A model generated the notes under the pieces. That model was not told the origin of the DNA. It searched no databases and saw only the letters and a program-made list of their open reading frames with translations. A DNA stretch of 34,254 bases, from NCBI GenBank assembly GCA_902626045.1, contig CACODU010000007.1, forward strand, positions 1-34,254. Direction: 5' to 3'. Source of the stretch: an uncultured Pelagibacteraceae bacterium. GTDB lineage: Bacteria; Pseudomonadota; Alphaproteobacteria; Pelagibacterales; Pelagibacteraceae. This document shows positions 18,221 to 28,678 of the stretch, one piece after another. Made by a program: the position numbers and the translations under genes. How positions within the stretch are numbered: the stretch's first letter is position 1; every line of letters begins with the position of its first letter.

Positions 18221-19487
18221 TTTTTACAAAATTATTAATTAATACCATTGTTTCTTTTAATGTTTGTCGTCCTAAATTATCAATCAGATTTGCATTTTTA
18301 TTTTTCATATTAAGATTTTCAAAATCTAAAAATAAATTTGAACAAAGACCTTCAAAATTTTCTATTTGTTTAGAAATTTTATTTGCCTCTAATATCTTAT
18401 ATATATCTTTAAAATTACTAACATAGGGTCCGTGATAAATTTTGCAATTAAGCTTTGCAGCTTCAATTGGATTTTGACCGCTTTCATTTTTTAATTTTCT
18501 GTCAATCGATTTTCCTATAAAAACACTTTTTGCATACTTAAAGTAATTATTTAATGCGCCAAAATAATTAATTATTATAATTTCTTTGTTATCTAAAATT
18601 CTCTCATTTTGATTTAATATTTGTGTTTTTAAATTAAATTTTTCTGATAGGATTTTTATTTTTTCTGACCTTTCAATATGTCTAGGAGCAATTATTGTAA
18701 CTATGTCACTTAACTTCTTTTTTAAACATAAATGAGTTTTAAGGCAAATTACATCTTCATTTTTATGTATGCTTGCAGCAAGCCAAAATCTTTTTTTTAA
18801 AAGAAAATCCTCATTAAAATCTTTAATTTTTTTTTCATCTATGAGCCCAACTAATTTAATATTTCCTTTAAAATAAACTTGTTTTATTTCTAATTTATCT
18901 AGAAATTCTTTTGTCTCCTTATTTGAACATAAGCACATATCAAATATTTCAAAAATTTTTTTAGCAACTTTAGGAAACATCATCCATCTCTTAAATGATT
19001 TAGAAGTTAGTCTTGCGTTAATAAGGGATATTGAAATTTTATGTTTTTGTGCGTTCAAAATTAAATTTGGCCAAATTTCTGAGTCAACAAGAAAAACTTT
19101 GTCAGGTTTCCAAACAATTAAAAATTTCTCAATTAAAAAATTTACATCAAAAGGAAAAAATCTATGCTCTACATTATTAAATTTTTCTAATTCTATTTTT
19201 GCAAGATTAGCTGAACTTAAAGTTGTTGTAGTTATTAAATACTCATAATTTTTATTTAAAATATTTAATTGTTCAATTATTGGTATTATACTTTTAAATT
19301 CTCCTATGCTTGCTGCATGAAACCAAATTAGTTTTGACTTATTTTTTCGTTTTACTTTAAAGTGCGAGGTAAAAATTTTCTCTTTATATCTAATTGGATC
19401 TTCTTTATTTTTTAATTTTCTGTAATATAAGTATATCAATAATAATGGATATAAAATTGTTGTTAATATCCTATAAGCAAGTATCAT
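18210..19487 (-). CDS. waaA: 3-deoxy-D-manno-octulosonic acid transferase
   Basis: LIWFHAASIGEFKSIIPIIEQL, WPNLILNAQKHKISISLINARLTSKSFKRW, FWLAASIHKNED, ESGQNPIEAAKLNCKIYHGPYVSNF. Confidence 0.95.
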   Translation of the reverse strand: MILAYRILTTILYPLLLIYLYYRKLKNKEDPIRYKEKIFTSHFKVKRKNKSKLIWFHAASIGEFKSIIPIIEQLNILNKNYEYLITTTTLSSANLAKIELEKFNNVEHRFFPFDVNFLIEKFLIVWKPDKVFLVDSEIWPNLILNAQKHKISISLINARLTSKSFKRWMMFPKVAKKIFEIFDMCLCSNKETKEFLDKLEIKQVYFKGNIKLVGLIDEKKIKDFNEDFLLKKRFWLAASIHKNEDVICLKTHLCLKKKLSDIVTIIAPRHIERSEKIKILSEKFNLKTQILNQNERILDNKEIIIINYFGALNNYFKYAKSVFIGKSIDRKLKNESGQNPIEAAKLNCKIYHGPYVSNFKDIYKILEANKISKQIENFEGLCSNLFLDFENLNMKNKNANLIDNLGRQTLKETMVLINNFVKNEA

Positions 19488-21230
19488 TTACTTTAGTTGT
19501 TTTTTGTAAAGAGATTTATATTCCTCACAATTTTCTATTAAAAAAGTATGATTTCCAGAATTAATTATATGGCCATCCTTTAAAACGAATATTTTATCAG
19601 CATTGTGAATAGTCGATAACCTATGAGCAATTACTAAAGTAGTTTTATTCTTTGTTAAATTATTAATTGCATTTTGAACAATTTCCTCAGATTCTGCGTC
19701 TAAGGATGAAGTAGCTTCATCCAAAAGAATTATGGGAGACTCTTTTAAGATGGCTCTAGCAATAGAAATCCTTTGTTTTTGTCCTCCCGAAAGCCTTACA
19801 CCATTTTCCCCAATCATAGTGTCATAACCATAAGGCAGTTTGTTTATGAACTCATCTGATGCAGCAAACTTGCAGGCCTTGATAATCTCATTATCGGATG
19901 CACCGGGTTTTGCATATGCTATATTATTTTTTACAGTATCATCAAAAAGAATTACGTCTTGACTAACTAAAGATAAATTTTTTCTTAATGAACTAAGAGA
20001 AACTTTTTTAATATTTTGATCATCTATTTCAATTGATCCTTCCTGAGGATCATAGAATCTTGGAAGTAAATTTATAATTGTGCTTTTACCTGCTCCACTA
20101 TGTCCAACAAATGCAGCCATTGAATTACCCTTGATATCGAAAGAAACATTTTCGATAGCTCTTTCTTTTGTTGTTTCATATTTAAAATTCACTTTATTAA
20201 ATTTTATGTTGGTATCTTTTAAAATTAGTTCAGGAGAATCAGCCAATTCTTTAATTTTAATCTCTCTATCTATAATATTACTTATTCTTTTAAATGCTGC
20301 AGCTCCCTGATAAGCAGACATATTAATAGTAGCAAGAGATCTTATTGGTTGATACGCAAGCATCATAGCGGCTAAAAAAGAAAAAAAATTGTTAACACCC
20401 AATTCCCCAGATGCAATCAGCTTTCCTGAAAAAATTATAAATCCTGCTATCATAAATCCAGTTAACGCTTCCATTATTGGAGTTGCTCTAATCATTACAC
20501 TTCCTATTTTGATATTTTTTTCTACAAGGTCATCTATTACTTTATTTGCTTTTTCATTTTCCACATTTTCTTTTTGATAAATTCTAATCATTTTAGATCC
20601 TTTAAATATTTCAGTTAAAAAAGAAGCTAAATTACCAGAAGAAATTCCAGCTTTTGATGTAGCTTTTCCAATTCTTTTTCCAAGAGATTTAGCAAGTCCA
20701 CCGGCTAAAGGCATCATCAATATCGCAAACAATGCTAACTTCCAATTTTGATAAAACATTAATGAAACTAATGCAATAACTGAAAAAGTGTCTTTCATTA
20801 AATTCAAAACTCCGGTACTTACAAGATTTTGGACATGATGTGTGTCAAACATTACATTTGAAATATACTTTCCTGAGTGTCTATTATCTAATGTTTGAAT
20901 GTCAGATGTTAAAATATTATTTGCTACTTTTTTTTGAAGTGCACCTGCAACTTCCTCTCCAACTCTTATGATATTAATTCTAGCAAAATAAAGAGATAGT
21001 CCTTTACTTGAAAAAGCGACTACAATCAAAATTGGAATTGACCAGGTAAAAACTTTATTTTGTTCAATAAAAATCTTTTTAACAGCCGGATCTAGTAACC
21101 ATGCTATACCAGATGTACTTGCTGCAACCACCAAAGATAATATTAAAGCTATTAAAATTCTTTTAATGTGTTTTTTCACGTACTCTTTGAAAAGTCTTTT
21201 TAGAATTATTTTAAGTTCATCAAATTTCAT
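19488..21230 (-). CDS. ABC transporter, MsbA-like fused permease/ATPase
   Basis: Six-TM N-terminal domain plus ATPase: FVGHSGAGKSTIINLLPRFYDP, VRLSGGQKQRISIARAI, PIILLDEATSSLDAESE; immediately upstream of waaA-lpxK-lpxL. Confidence 0.93.
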   Translation of the reverse strand: MKFDELKIILKRLFKEYVKKHIKRILIALILSLVVAASTSGIAWLLDPAVKKIFIEQNKVFTWSIPILIVVAFSSKGLSLYFARINIIRVGEEVAGALQKKVANNILTSDIQTLDNRHSGKYISNVMFDTHHVQNLVSTGVLNLMKDTFSVIALVSLMFYQNWKLALFAILMMPLAGGLAKSLGKRIGKATSKAGISSGNLASFLTEIFKGSKMIRIYQKENVENEKANKVIDDLVEKNIKIGSVMIRATPIMEALTGFMIAGFIIFSGKLIASGELGVNNFFSFLAAMMLAYQPIRSLATINMSAYQGAAAFKRISNIIDREIKIKELADSPELILKDTNIKFNKVNFKYETTKERAIENVSFDIKGNSMAAFVGHSGAGKSTIINLLPRFYDPQEGSIEIDDQNIKKVSLSSLRKNLSLVSQDVILFDDTVKNNIAYAKPGASDNEIIKACKFAASDEFINKLPYGYDTMIGENGVRLSGGQKQRISIARAILKESPIILLDEATSSLDAESEEIVQNAINNLTKNKTTLVIAHRLSTIHNADKIFVLKDGHIINSGNHTFLIENCEEYKSLYKKQLK

Positions 21231-21231
21231 A

Positions 21232-22128
21232 TTATAGATTTATCGAACAAATACTTACAAATAATAATAATCCAGAAATATTATTAAATTTAAATAGTGA
21301 AAGATAATTTTCAGAATTATTTTTTCTTAACTTTATTAGCTGATAAATAAGACTTAAAAAAAATATTAATAAAAATAAAGTAAAAAAGTTTAATCCAAAA
21401 AAATTAATAAATAAAAAAAATATAGATATAATAGTCACAAAATAACAAACTGAAACGAATAAAAACATATTTTCTTTAAATTTAATTGAAGTAGATTTTA
21501 GTCCAATGATTTCATCTTCCGACATATCCTGAGCGCCATAAATCGTGTCATAACCCAATGTCCAAAATATGGCCGATACATAAAGAGCAATAATTTCTTG
21601 AGTAATATTATTATTCACTGCTGCCCAAGCCATTATAATCCCCCAGTTAAATGTTACTCCTAGGAATAATTGAGGCCAGTAAGTAAATCTTTTCATATAT
21701 GGATAAGAGAACGCTAGAACCATTGAGCCCATACCCAGGATGATTGTGAATAAATTAAATTGCAGCAAAATCATTAATGCTAAAAAACAAAGAATTAAAA
21801 CATACATTAAAGAATGCTTTACAGTTATTTTTCCTGAAGCAATTGGACGATTTTTTGTTCTTTGAACCTTTTTGTCAAAATCTTTATCAACTATATCGTT
21901 GACGATACAACCAGCACTCCTCATTAAAACTGATCCTAAAAAAAATAATATTAAGTAATTTAGAAATAAATTTAAATTTGGAGTTATGGTATTAGCTAAA
22001 GCTAATCCCCAAGAGCAAGGCCAAAATAATAGCATAAAACCTATCGGCTTATTTAATCTAGTTAATTCAATGAATATTTTAAAATGATACATGAAATATA
22101 ACTTGTAAATATCAAACACTAACTTCAT
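21232..22128 (-). CDS. ubiA: 4-hydroxybenzoate polyprenyltransferase
   Basis: LNKPIGFMLLFWPCSWGLALA, NDIVDKDFDKKVQRTKNRPIASG, YDTIYGAQDMSEDEIIGLKSTSIKF. Start uncertain; MKLVF (22128) or MYHFK (22092) more plausible than the listed 22173. Confidence 0.93.
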   Translation of the reverse strand: MKLVFDIYKLYFMYHFKIFIELTRLNKPIGFMLLFWPCSWGLALANTITPNLNLFLNYLILFFLGSVLMRSAGCIVNDIVDKDFDKKVQRTKNRPIASGKITVKHSLMYVLILCFLALMILLQFNLFTIILGMGSMVLAFSYPYMKRFTYWPQLFLGVTFNWGIIMAWAAVNNNITQEIIALYVSAIFWTLGYDTIYGAQDMSEDEIIGLKSTSIKFKENMFLFVSVCYFVTIISIFFLFINFFGLNFFTLFLLIFFLSLIYQLIKLRKNNSENYLSLFKFNNISGLLLFVSICSINL

Positions 22129-22145
22129 AATCAATTTGATTCGAT

Positions 22146-22556
22146 ATGGATATTGATTACACAGTTGCTGCATTGATGTTCCCTGCTATACCTTTAATGA
22201 TGACAATGTATAGCAACAGATTTCATACTCTAAGTGCCTTAATTAGAAAGATTCATGACCAGTATACTTTTGAAAAAAAAGTTCCTCCAGAATGGGAAAA
22301 TCAACTTCATGTTCTTAACAAAAGAACAAACTATCTAAAATTTGTTATGGGATTTTCGGCTTTTGGTTTTTTATTCAATATGCTTACAGTCTTACTTTTA
22401 TATTTAGATTTAGTTCTATACGCAAGATTGAGTTTTGCTTCGTGTTGTATTTGTATGATTTTTTCTATTTTTCTATTTTTACAAGAAATAAGGCTTTCAA
22501 ATGAAGCTTTAAAATTTCATCTTAGTGACATGGACTCGATGAAGAAAGATTATTGA
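22146..22556 (+). CDS. DUF2721-like membrane protein
   Basis: LMFPAIPLMMTMYSNRFHTLSALIRKIHDQY with two further TM segments; resembles the DUF2721 family. Confidence 0.7.
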   Translation: MDIDYTVAALMFPAIPLMMTMYSNRFHTLSALIRKIHDQYTFEKKVPPEWENQLHVLNKRTNYLKFVMGFSAFGFLFNMLTVLLLYLDLVLYARLSFASCCICMIFSIFLFLQEIRLSNEALKFHLSDMDSMKKDY

Positions 22557-22557
22557 A

Positions 22558-22818
22558 TTATTTTTCTATAAGACTTTTTTTATATAATGAAATTCCTTGT
22601 CTCACCTTATGATTGTAAGACTCCTTAAATGTTTCTAATTGCCAACCTTTCATCCTAGAGGTTATTTCTTCTAGATTTTTTATTTTCCATTCAATAGTAA
22701 TATTTTCATCCTTCCAAAGTTTTTTCTCTTCATTTGTTCTAGCGCATCCATAGCAATATCCTGTAACAGGATCGGTTTTACAAATGCTTATGCAAGGGGA
22801 GATTATTTTTTTTTCCAT
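22558..22818 (-). CDS. DUF1289 family protein
   Basis: ISPCISICKTDPVTGYCYGCARTNEEKKLWKD matches the DUF1289 Cys pattern (SPC...C..D...G.C.GC.RT..E...W). Confidence 0.92.
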   Translation of the reverse strand: MEKKIISPCISICKTDPVTGYCYGCARTNEEKKLWKDENITIEWKIKNLEEITSRMKGWQLETFKESYNHKVRQGISLYKKSLIEK

Positions 22819-23792
22819 TATGGAATCAAAATAGCGGGGCCTGTAAGCTTTCTTGCTTCTAAGTCTTCATGCGCTTTTCTCGCATCAATTAAACTATATT
22901 CTTTTGAAATTTTAATTTTTATTTTTCCAAATTTTACCTTTTCAAATACTGCATCTGCACCAGCTTGAAGTTCTTTGCGATTCGTAAAGTATTGACCTAT
23001 TGAGGGTCTGGTCAAATAAAGTCCTTTGGGCTGAATATCCTTAGGAACGTCAATTGGATCTAAAGGACCTGAAGCGTTTCCAAAGCTTATCATCATTCCT
23101 CTTGTTTTAAGACACGCTAAAGAACCATGAAAAGTTTTTTTTCCAACTCCATCGAATACAGCTGGAACTCCCTCATTATTTGTAACCTCCATAACTTTTT
23201 TTGCAAAATCATCTTTTGTGTAATTAATTACATGTGCGTAACCATTTTCTTCCGCAACTTTAATTTTTTCGTCTGAACCTACCGTACCTATAACTTTTGC
23301 ACCAATGCTGTTTGCCCATTGAGAAAAAATTTGACCAACACCTCCTGCTGCTGCATGAAATAAAACAGTTTCTCCAGCCTTAAGTTTATAAGTTTTACAA
23401 AGTAAATAATTTGTTGTTAACCCTTTAGTCATCAGGGCAGCTGCTTGTTTATGAGAAATACCTTCAGGGACTTTTACAGCTATGTTTGATGGAATAATTC
23501 TTTGTTGTGAGTATGCACCTAGTGGCACAGAAGCGTAAGCTATATTATCACCTATATTAAATTCCTTAACATTAGATCCTAATTCATCTATTTTACCTGC
23601 TGCTTCTAAACCAATACCACTTGGCAACTTAAGGGAATACAAACCTGATCTATGATAAGTATCAATATAATTTAACCCAATTGCATGGTTAGTCACCTTA
23701 ATTTGATCTGGTCCGGGAGAACCAACCTCTACATCTTGAATTTCTAAAACTTCAGGTCCTCCGTTTTTTTTAATGATTATTGATTTTGGCAT
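22818..23792 (-). CDS. NADPH:quinone oxidoreductase family protein (zinc-independent MDR)
   Basis: IGLNYIDTYHRSGLYSLKLPSGIGLEAAGKI, VLFHAAAGGVGQIFSQWANSIGAKVIGTVGSDEK. Confidence 0.93.
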   Translation of the reverse strand: MPKSIIIKKNGGPEVLEIQDVEVGSPGPDQIKVTNHAIGLNYIDTYHRSGLYSLKLPSGIGLEAAGKIDELGSNVKEFNIGDNIAYASVPLGAYSQQRIIPSNIAVKVPEGISHKQAAALMTKGLTTNYLLCKTYKLKAGETVLFHAAAGGVGQIFSQWANSIGAKVIGTVGSDEKIKVAEENGYAHVINYTKDDFAKKVMEVTNNEGVPAVFDGVGKKTFHGSLACLKTRGMMISFGNASGPLDPIDVPKDIQPKGLYLTRPSIGQYFTNRKELQAGADAVFEKVKFGKIKIKISKEYSLIDARKAHEDLEARKLTGPAILIP

Positions 23793-24619
23793 TAATCTCT
23801 TAACAAATCGTTTATAGATGTTTTGCTTCTTGTTTTCGAGTCAACCTTCTTTACAATTACAGCACAATATAAAGAAGGACCATCTGGATTAGATTTATTT
23901 GGTAAGCTACCCGGAACTACAACAGAATATGCTGGCACTTTTCCAAAAGTAATTTCACCAGTTAATCTATCTACAATTTTTGTTGAAGCTCCAATATAAA
24001 CTCCCATCGAAATAACCGCACCTTCTTCAACTAAAACACCTTCAGCTATTTCAGATCTTGCTCCTACGAAACAATTATCCTCTATAATAACCGGACCAGC
24101 TTGAAGAGGTTCAAGTACACCACCAATTCCAGCTCCACCAGAAATATGACAATTTTTTCCAACTTGTGCACATGAACCAACAGATGCCCAAGTATCAATC
24201 ATTGTGCCTTCATCAACATAAGCACCTAAATTTACAAATGAAGGCATTAGGACAACATTTTTTGCAATATAAGATCCTCTTCTAACAACTCCATTGGGAA
24301 CATGTCGATATCCAGCTTTCTTCCAATCTTTTTCTTTCCATTTTACTGTTTTGCCTGGAACTTTATCATACCAGGTCGTGTAAGGTCCTTTTGACATTGT
24401 CATTTTATTTACTCTAAAACTTAAAAGGATTGCTTTTTTGATCCACTGATTAACAATCCATATACCATTAGTTTTGTTTGCAACTCTTATTTTACCAGAG
24501 TCTACCAAATTAATGGTTTCGTTGATTGCTTTGATAAGTTTTTTGTCTGATTTAGGTCCTATTTTTTCTTTAATTTCAAAACTTTTATTAATAATTTTTT
24601 CTAGCTTATCGTAACCCAT
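23792..24619 (-). CDS. dapD: 2,3,4,5-tetrahydropyridine-2,6-dicarboxylate N-succinyltransferase
   Basis: [64 protein letters not shown] (hexapeptide repeats). Confidence 0.98.
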   Translation of the reverse strand: MGYDKLEKIINKSFEIKEKIGPKSDKKLIKAINETINLVDSGKIRVANKTNGIWIVNQWIKKAILLSFRVNKMTMSKGPYTTWYDKVPGKTVKWKEKDWKKAGYRHVPNGVVRRGSYIAKNVVLMPSFVNLGAYVDEGTMIDTWASVGSCAQVGKNCHISGGAGIGGVLEPLQAGPVIIEDNCFVGARSEIAEGVLVEEGAVISMGVYIGASTKIVDRLTGEITFGKVPAYSVVVPGSLPNKSNPDGPSLYCAVIVKKVDSKTRSKTSINDLLRD

Positions 24620-25271
24620 TAATCTCCTTTAAAAATTTTGCCAAATTCTCAGTTTTATAATTGATAAATTTCGAGTCAGAATATTTTGCTGCCCAAGGTT
24701 CATCATTTTTTATCCAAACAGTTTTCATGCCCAATTCGTATGCTGGTTTTAAATTTCTTGCAATATCTTCAAAGAATATACAATATTGTGGCTCAATTTT
24801 GTAATTTTCTACTAATTTTTTATAAGGTTCTTTTGAAGGCTTTGGAATAAATTCGCAATCTCGTATATCAAAAATTCCATCAAAAAGCTTATCTATTCCT
24901 ATTCGTTTCGTAACATTAAGAGCATGGGCTCTAGAGCCATTTGTAAAAATTATTTTTTTTCCGTCTAATTTTTTAATTTCGTTCTCTAAAAATTTGTTTT
25001 TATTTAAGAAACTAAGATCAACATCATGTACAAATTCTAAAAATTCATCAGCGTCTATTTTGTGATGTTTTATCATTCCGTTTAAAGTTGTATTATACGC
25101 TTGGAAATAATTCTTTTGAATTTTTCTGGCTTCTTCAATGCTGACATTAAGTTTTTCAGAGATAAATTTTGACATTTTTTTATCTACCTGATCAAAAACT
25201 TTGGTAGCGCCATCATAAAGCGTATTGTCCAAGTCAAATAACCAAAATTTTATATTTTTTAAGTCTTTCAT
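24606..25271 (-). CDS. HAD hydrolase, pyrimidine 5'-nucleotidase-like
   Basis: [69 protein letters not shown]. Confidence 0.88.
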   Translation of the reverse strand: MKDLKNIKFWLFDLDNTLYDGATKVFDQVDKKMSKFISEKLNVSIEEARKIQKNYFQAYNTTLNGMIKHHKIDADEFLEFVHDVDLSFLNKNKFLENEIKKLDGKKIIFTNGSRAHALNVTKRIGIDKLFDGIFDIRDCEFIPKPSKEPYKKLVENYKIEPQYCIFFEDIARNLKPAYELGMKTVWIKNDEPWAAKYSDSKFINYKTENLAKFLKEINGLR

Positions 25272-26137
25272 TCTCTAATCAATGTTCCAGATCCCTTATC
25301 TGAAAAAATTTCGTGTAAAATCGAATGGGGTTTTCTCCCATCTAAAATCACTACTCCTCTCACTCCATTTTGCACTGCATCTACACAGTTTTCTATTTTT
25401 GGAATCATACCGCCTTGAACAACTTTCCATTTAATGAGATTTTCAAGATCGAAAGGTTTAATTTCTGATATTAATTTTTTCTTATCATCATATACACCCT
25501 CTACATTTGTCATTAATATTAATCTTCTAGACTTAAGTTTTTTTGCGATAGCACTAGCAGCAGTGTCACCATTTATATTGTATATTTGTTCATTCTTTCC
25601 TAAACCTAAAGGTGCTATGATTGGAATTTTATTTTCATTTAGTGCGTTTTGAATTAAATTAACATTTATTTTATTTGGCATTCCCACAAATCCAAGTTCC
25701 TCTCTTTCAGGCTCAACTTCTATAATGTTTTCAGTTTTAGTATGAAACATAGCTGCTTGAGAACCTAATTTCTCGAGAGAGCTAGCTATGTCTTTGTTAA
25801 AATCAATTAAAACTTCTTCCACAGTATTAATTATGTTTTTATCAGTAACCCTCAAGCCATTAATAAATTTCGATACGATTTTTTTCTTATCTAATTCTCT
25901 TTTGATTCTCGGACCACCACCATGAACCACAACTATAGATAAGCCCAATCTATTGAGAACATTTATATCAGATATAAAATTATTAAAGACATTTCTGTCT
26001 ATAAGAACATTGCCACCATATTTAATTACAATTTTTTCATTTTCGTATTTTTTTATGTATTTTTGAACGATGTTAATGTCTGGGGCTTTATCAGGCCAAA
26101 ATTCTTTTATCTCGTCTAGAGAAATATTTTTTGACAT
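25268..26137 (-). CDS. argB: Acetylglutamate kinase
   Basis: IVIKYGGNVL, VVHGGGPRIKRELDKKKI, INGDTAASAIAKKLKSRRLILMTNVEGV, GGMIPKIENCVDAVQNGVRGVVILDGRKPHSILHEIF. Confidence 0.97.
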   Translation of the reverse strand: MSKNISLDEIKEFWPDKAPDINIVQKYIKKYENEKIVIKYGGNVLIDRNVFNNFISDINVLNRLGLSIVVVHGGGPRIKRELDKKKIVSKFINGLRVTDKNIINTVEEVLIDFNKDIASSLEKLGSQAAMFHTKTENIIEVEPEREELGFVGMPNKINVNLIQNALNENKIPIIAPLGLGKNEQIYNINGDTAASAIAKKLKSRRLILMTNVEGVYDDKKKLISEIKPFDLENLIKWKVVQGGMIPKIENCVDAVQNGVRGVVILDGRKPHSILHEIFSDKGSGTLIRE

Positions 26138-27820
26138 CTAATTTGTTTTCACAGTCGTTTTTTTAACAATTACATACTGTTGAGCTATTGTGAGAATATT
26201 ATTTATCGTCCAGTAAACAACCAACCCAGATGGGAAAGAGGCAAGTATGATCGTTAAAAATAATGGAAAGAAAGCAAATATTTTCGCTTGTATAGGATCA
26301 GCAGGAGCAGGGTTTAACTTTTGTTGTACCCACATAGAGGCCCCCATTAATATTGGCCAAATGCCTATTATCATAAACCCTGGAGGATCCCATGGAATTA
26401 GTCCAAATAAATTAAACAAAGAAGTTGGGTCTTGTGCTGATAAGTCTTTTATCCAACCAAAAAATGGTTGATGCCTCATTTCTAAAGAAATAAATAGCAT
26501 CTTATAAATTGCAAAAAAGAAAGGTATTTGAATTAAAACTGGCAAGCAACCTGATGCAGGATTTATTTTTTCTTTTCTATATAAAGCCATCATCTCTTGC
26601 TGTAATTTAACTTTATCGTCTTTATGTAGCTCTTTGAGTCTCATCATTTCCGGTTGAACTGCTTTCATTTTTGCCATTGACCTGAATGAAAAATTAGCCA
26701 GTGGGAAGAAAATAAGTCTTATAGCAATAGTTAATAACACTATTGCTGTTCCAAAATTTCCAGAAATTTTAAATAAATAATCTATAACGAAAAATAAAGG
26801 TTTTGTGAAAAAATAGAACCATCCCCAGTCTATAACTAAATCAAATTTATTTATATTTTGGTCTGCAGCATATCCATCAACTGTTTCTACCTCTTTAGCG
26901 GCAATAAATAATCTGAGGTTATTTGCTCCAACTGATGATTGATCAATATTTACTGGTTCATTAATAATATAATTCGCTTTAAATCCATTTTCATAAAGGA
27001 ATGTAGTTTTAAAATTTTTACCTGACTCAGGTACGAATGCAGTCATCCAATATTTATCTGTTATTCCAAGCCAGCCTTCATTTGACTCTCTTACTATTTT
27101 TTTTTCTTCTACATCATCATAGTCGTCTTCTTTTAATTCATCATCAAATACACCTATAAATCCCTCATGTTGGATGTAAAAATTTTGAATATCATCAGGG
27201 ATTTTATTCCTTGTCATCTGTGCGTACGGATACAGATCTATAGGTGAATTCGAATTATTTTTTACTTGCTGTGATATTTTAAATAAATACTTGTCATCTA
27301 ATTCAATTCTTTTTTCAAAAGTAACACCCTCATTATTATTCCACTGCAAAATAACCGGAGATTTATCGCTTAATATATTATTACCTTTTACTTTCCATAC
27401 AGAATCCTTTGTTGGAACTTTAATTTTATTTCCAATACTTGTCCAACCAGTCTCTATGTAAAAACCGTTCTCAGTATCAGATGGGTTTAAAAAAATGATA
27501 TTTTTTCCATCTTCAACTTTTTGTTTATGTTTTTTAAATGATATATCGTCAATTAAAGCACCCTTTAAATTAACAGAGCCCACTATACTGTCATTTTCTA
27601 TTTTAATTCTTTTACTGGAATTGATAGATTCTTCTCTGGTAATTTTTTTTATTATCTGTGGTTGACTAATCGTTGGTGCAATAGAGCCTTGCTCATTCTT
27701 TTGCTCTACTTTTTGATTTGTTTGTTGTTCAGAATTTTTCTTTGGAGTTTCAAAAAAAGCACCCCAGAAAAGTAAAACAGACATTGAAAGAGCAATTGCT
27801 ACAAAAACATTTCTATCCAT
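26138..27820 (-). CDS. yidC: Membrane protein insertase YidC
   Basis: [90 protein letters not shown]. Confidence 0.98.
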   Translation of the reverse strand: MDRNVFVAIALSMSVLLFWGAFFETPKKNSEQQTNQKVEQKNEQGSIAPTISQPQIIKKITREESINSSKRIKIENDSIVGSVNLKGALIDDISFKKHKQKVEDGKNIIFLNPSDTENGFYIETGWTSIGNKIKVPTKDSVWKVKGNNILSDKSPVILQWNNNEGVTFEKRIELDDKYLFKISQQVKNNSNSPIDLYPYAQMTRNKIPDDIQNFYIQHEGFIGVFDDELKEDDYDDVEEKKIVRESNEGWLGITDKYWMTAFVPESGKNFKTTFLYENGFKANYIINEPVNIDQSSVGANNLRLFIAAKEVETVDGYAADQNINKFDLVIDWGWFYFFTKPLFFVIDYLFKISGNFGTAIVLLTIAIRLIFFPLANFSFRSMAKMKAVQPEMMRLKELHKDDKVKLQQEMMALYRKEKINPASGCLPVLIQIPFFFAIYKMLFISLEMRHQPFFGWIKDLSAQDPTSLFNLFGLIPWDPPGFMIIGIWPILMGASMWVQQKLNPAPADPIQAKIFAFFPLFLTIILASFPSGLVVYWTINNILTIAQQYVIVKKTTVKTN

Positions 27821-28136
27821 TATTACTTTCCTTTTTATCTTCTAATTTCCAGCCAGCCTTTTGTAAGCCTTCTACAATTTTTTTAAGTCTTTCTTGCCTA
27901 CTAGCATTTTTGGGAATTGGTACGAAATCTATACCGTGACTGCCACCAAGTTTCTTAAATGGATGACATTTTAAAATTCTTTTTACGCCTAATCTAAATC
28001 CCATTGTCAAGCCTTGAGTTTTAAGTGCTTCAATAAAATACTCGGAACAAGTAGGTAAAAATCTGCATCTACTACCCAGCAGTGGAGAAATTAAATATTG
28101 ATAAATTTTGATTATGAAAATAAGAGTTTTTGTCAT
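27813..28136 (-). CDS. yidD: Membrane protein insertion efficiency factor YidD
   Basis: [32 protein letters not shown]...[22 protein letters not shown]. Confidence 0.97.
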   Translation of the reverse strand: MTKTLIFIIKIYQYLISPLLGSRCRFLPTCSEYFIEALKTQGLTMGFRLGVKRILKCHPFKKLGGSHGIDFVPIPKNASRQERLKKIVEGLQKAGWKLEDKKESNNG

Positions 28137-28137
28137 T

Positions 28138-28488
28138 TTATTTTTTTAATTTACTAAAACTTTTCTCCATTAATGGCAAAAGCACATCTTGTTTTTGAGC
28201 ATAAGCATTAGACTTACCGAAAACTATATAAGTGTAATCTTTATTAATTGCACCTCTTTTTTTTATTAATTTTTGAGTAATTGCTTTTAATTTTCTTCTA
28301 ATTTTGTTTCTTTTAACTGCATTTCCAATTTTTTTTTTCATTACGAAACTAATGAGCAAATTATCTTTTTGTTTTGGCTTAATGAAATTTTTAGCAGCGA
28401 ATATTGAAAAAAAATCAGTATGAATTTTTCTTTCTTTTAGAGCCTTTTTGAATTGGTAGCTTTTTTTTAAACTTTCAAGCTTTACCAT
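28138..28488 (-). CDS. rnpA: Ribonuclease P protein component
   Basis: [26 protein letters not shown] (RNR motif), between rpmH and yidD. Confidence 0.95.
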   Translation of the reverse strand: MVKLESLKKSYQFKKALKERKIHTDFFSIFAAKNFIKPKQKDNLLISFVMKKKIGNAVKRNKIRRKLKAITQKLIKKRGAINKDYTYIVFGKSNAYAQKQDVLLPLMEKSFSKLKK

Positions 28489-28493
28489 TAAAT

Positions 28494-28628
28494 TTATGTT
28501 GAAAGTGTTTTTCTTCCTTTAGCACGTCTTCTAGAGATAAGCTGTCTGCCAGTTTTAGTAGCCATCCTAGCTCTAAAACCATGTCTTCTTTTTCTAACTA
28601 AATTGCTAGGCTGATATGTTCTTTTCAT
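28494..28628 (-). CDS. rpmH: 50S ribosomal protein L34
   Basis: Not in the ORF track. Reverse-strand translation: [44 protein letters not shown] (44 aa), the canonical L34 sequence. Confidence 0.98.
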   Translation of the reverse strand: MKRTYQPSNLVRKRRHGFRARMATKTGRQLISRRRAKGRKTLST

Positions 28629-28678
28629 AAATATTTAAAGGTATATATTTTAATTGATGTCTATTGTACAGGTAAAAT

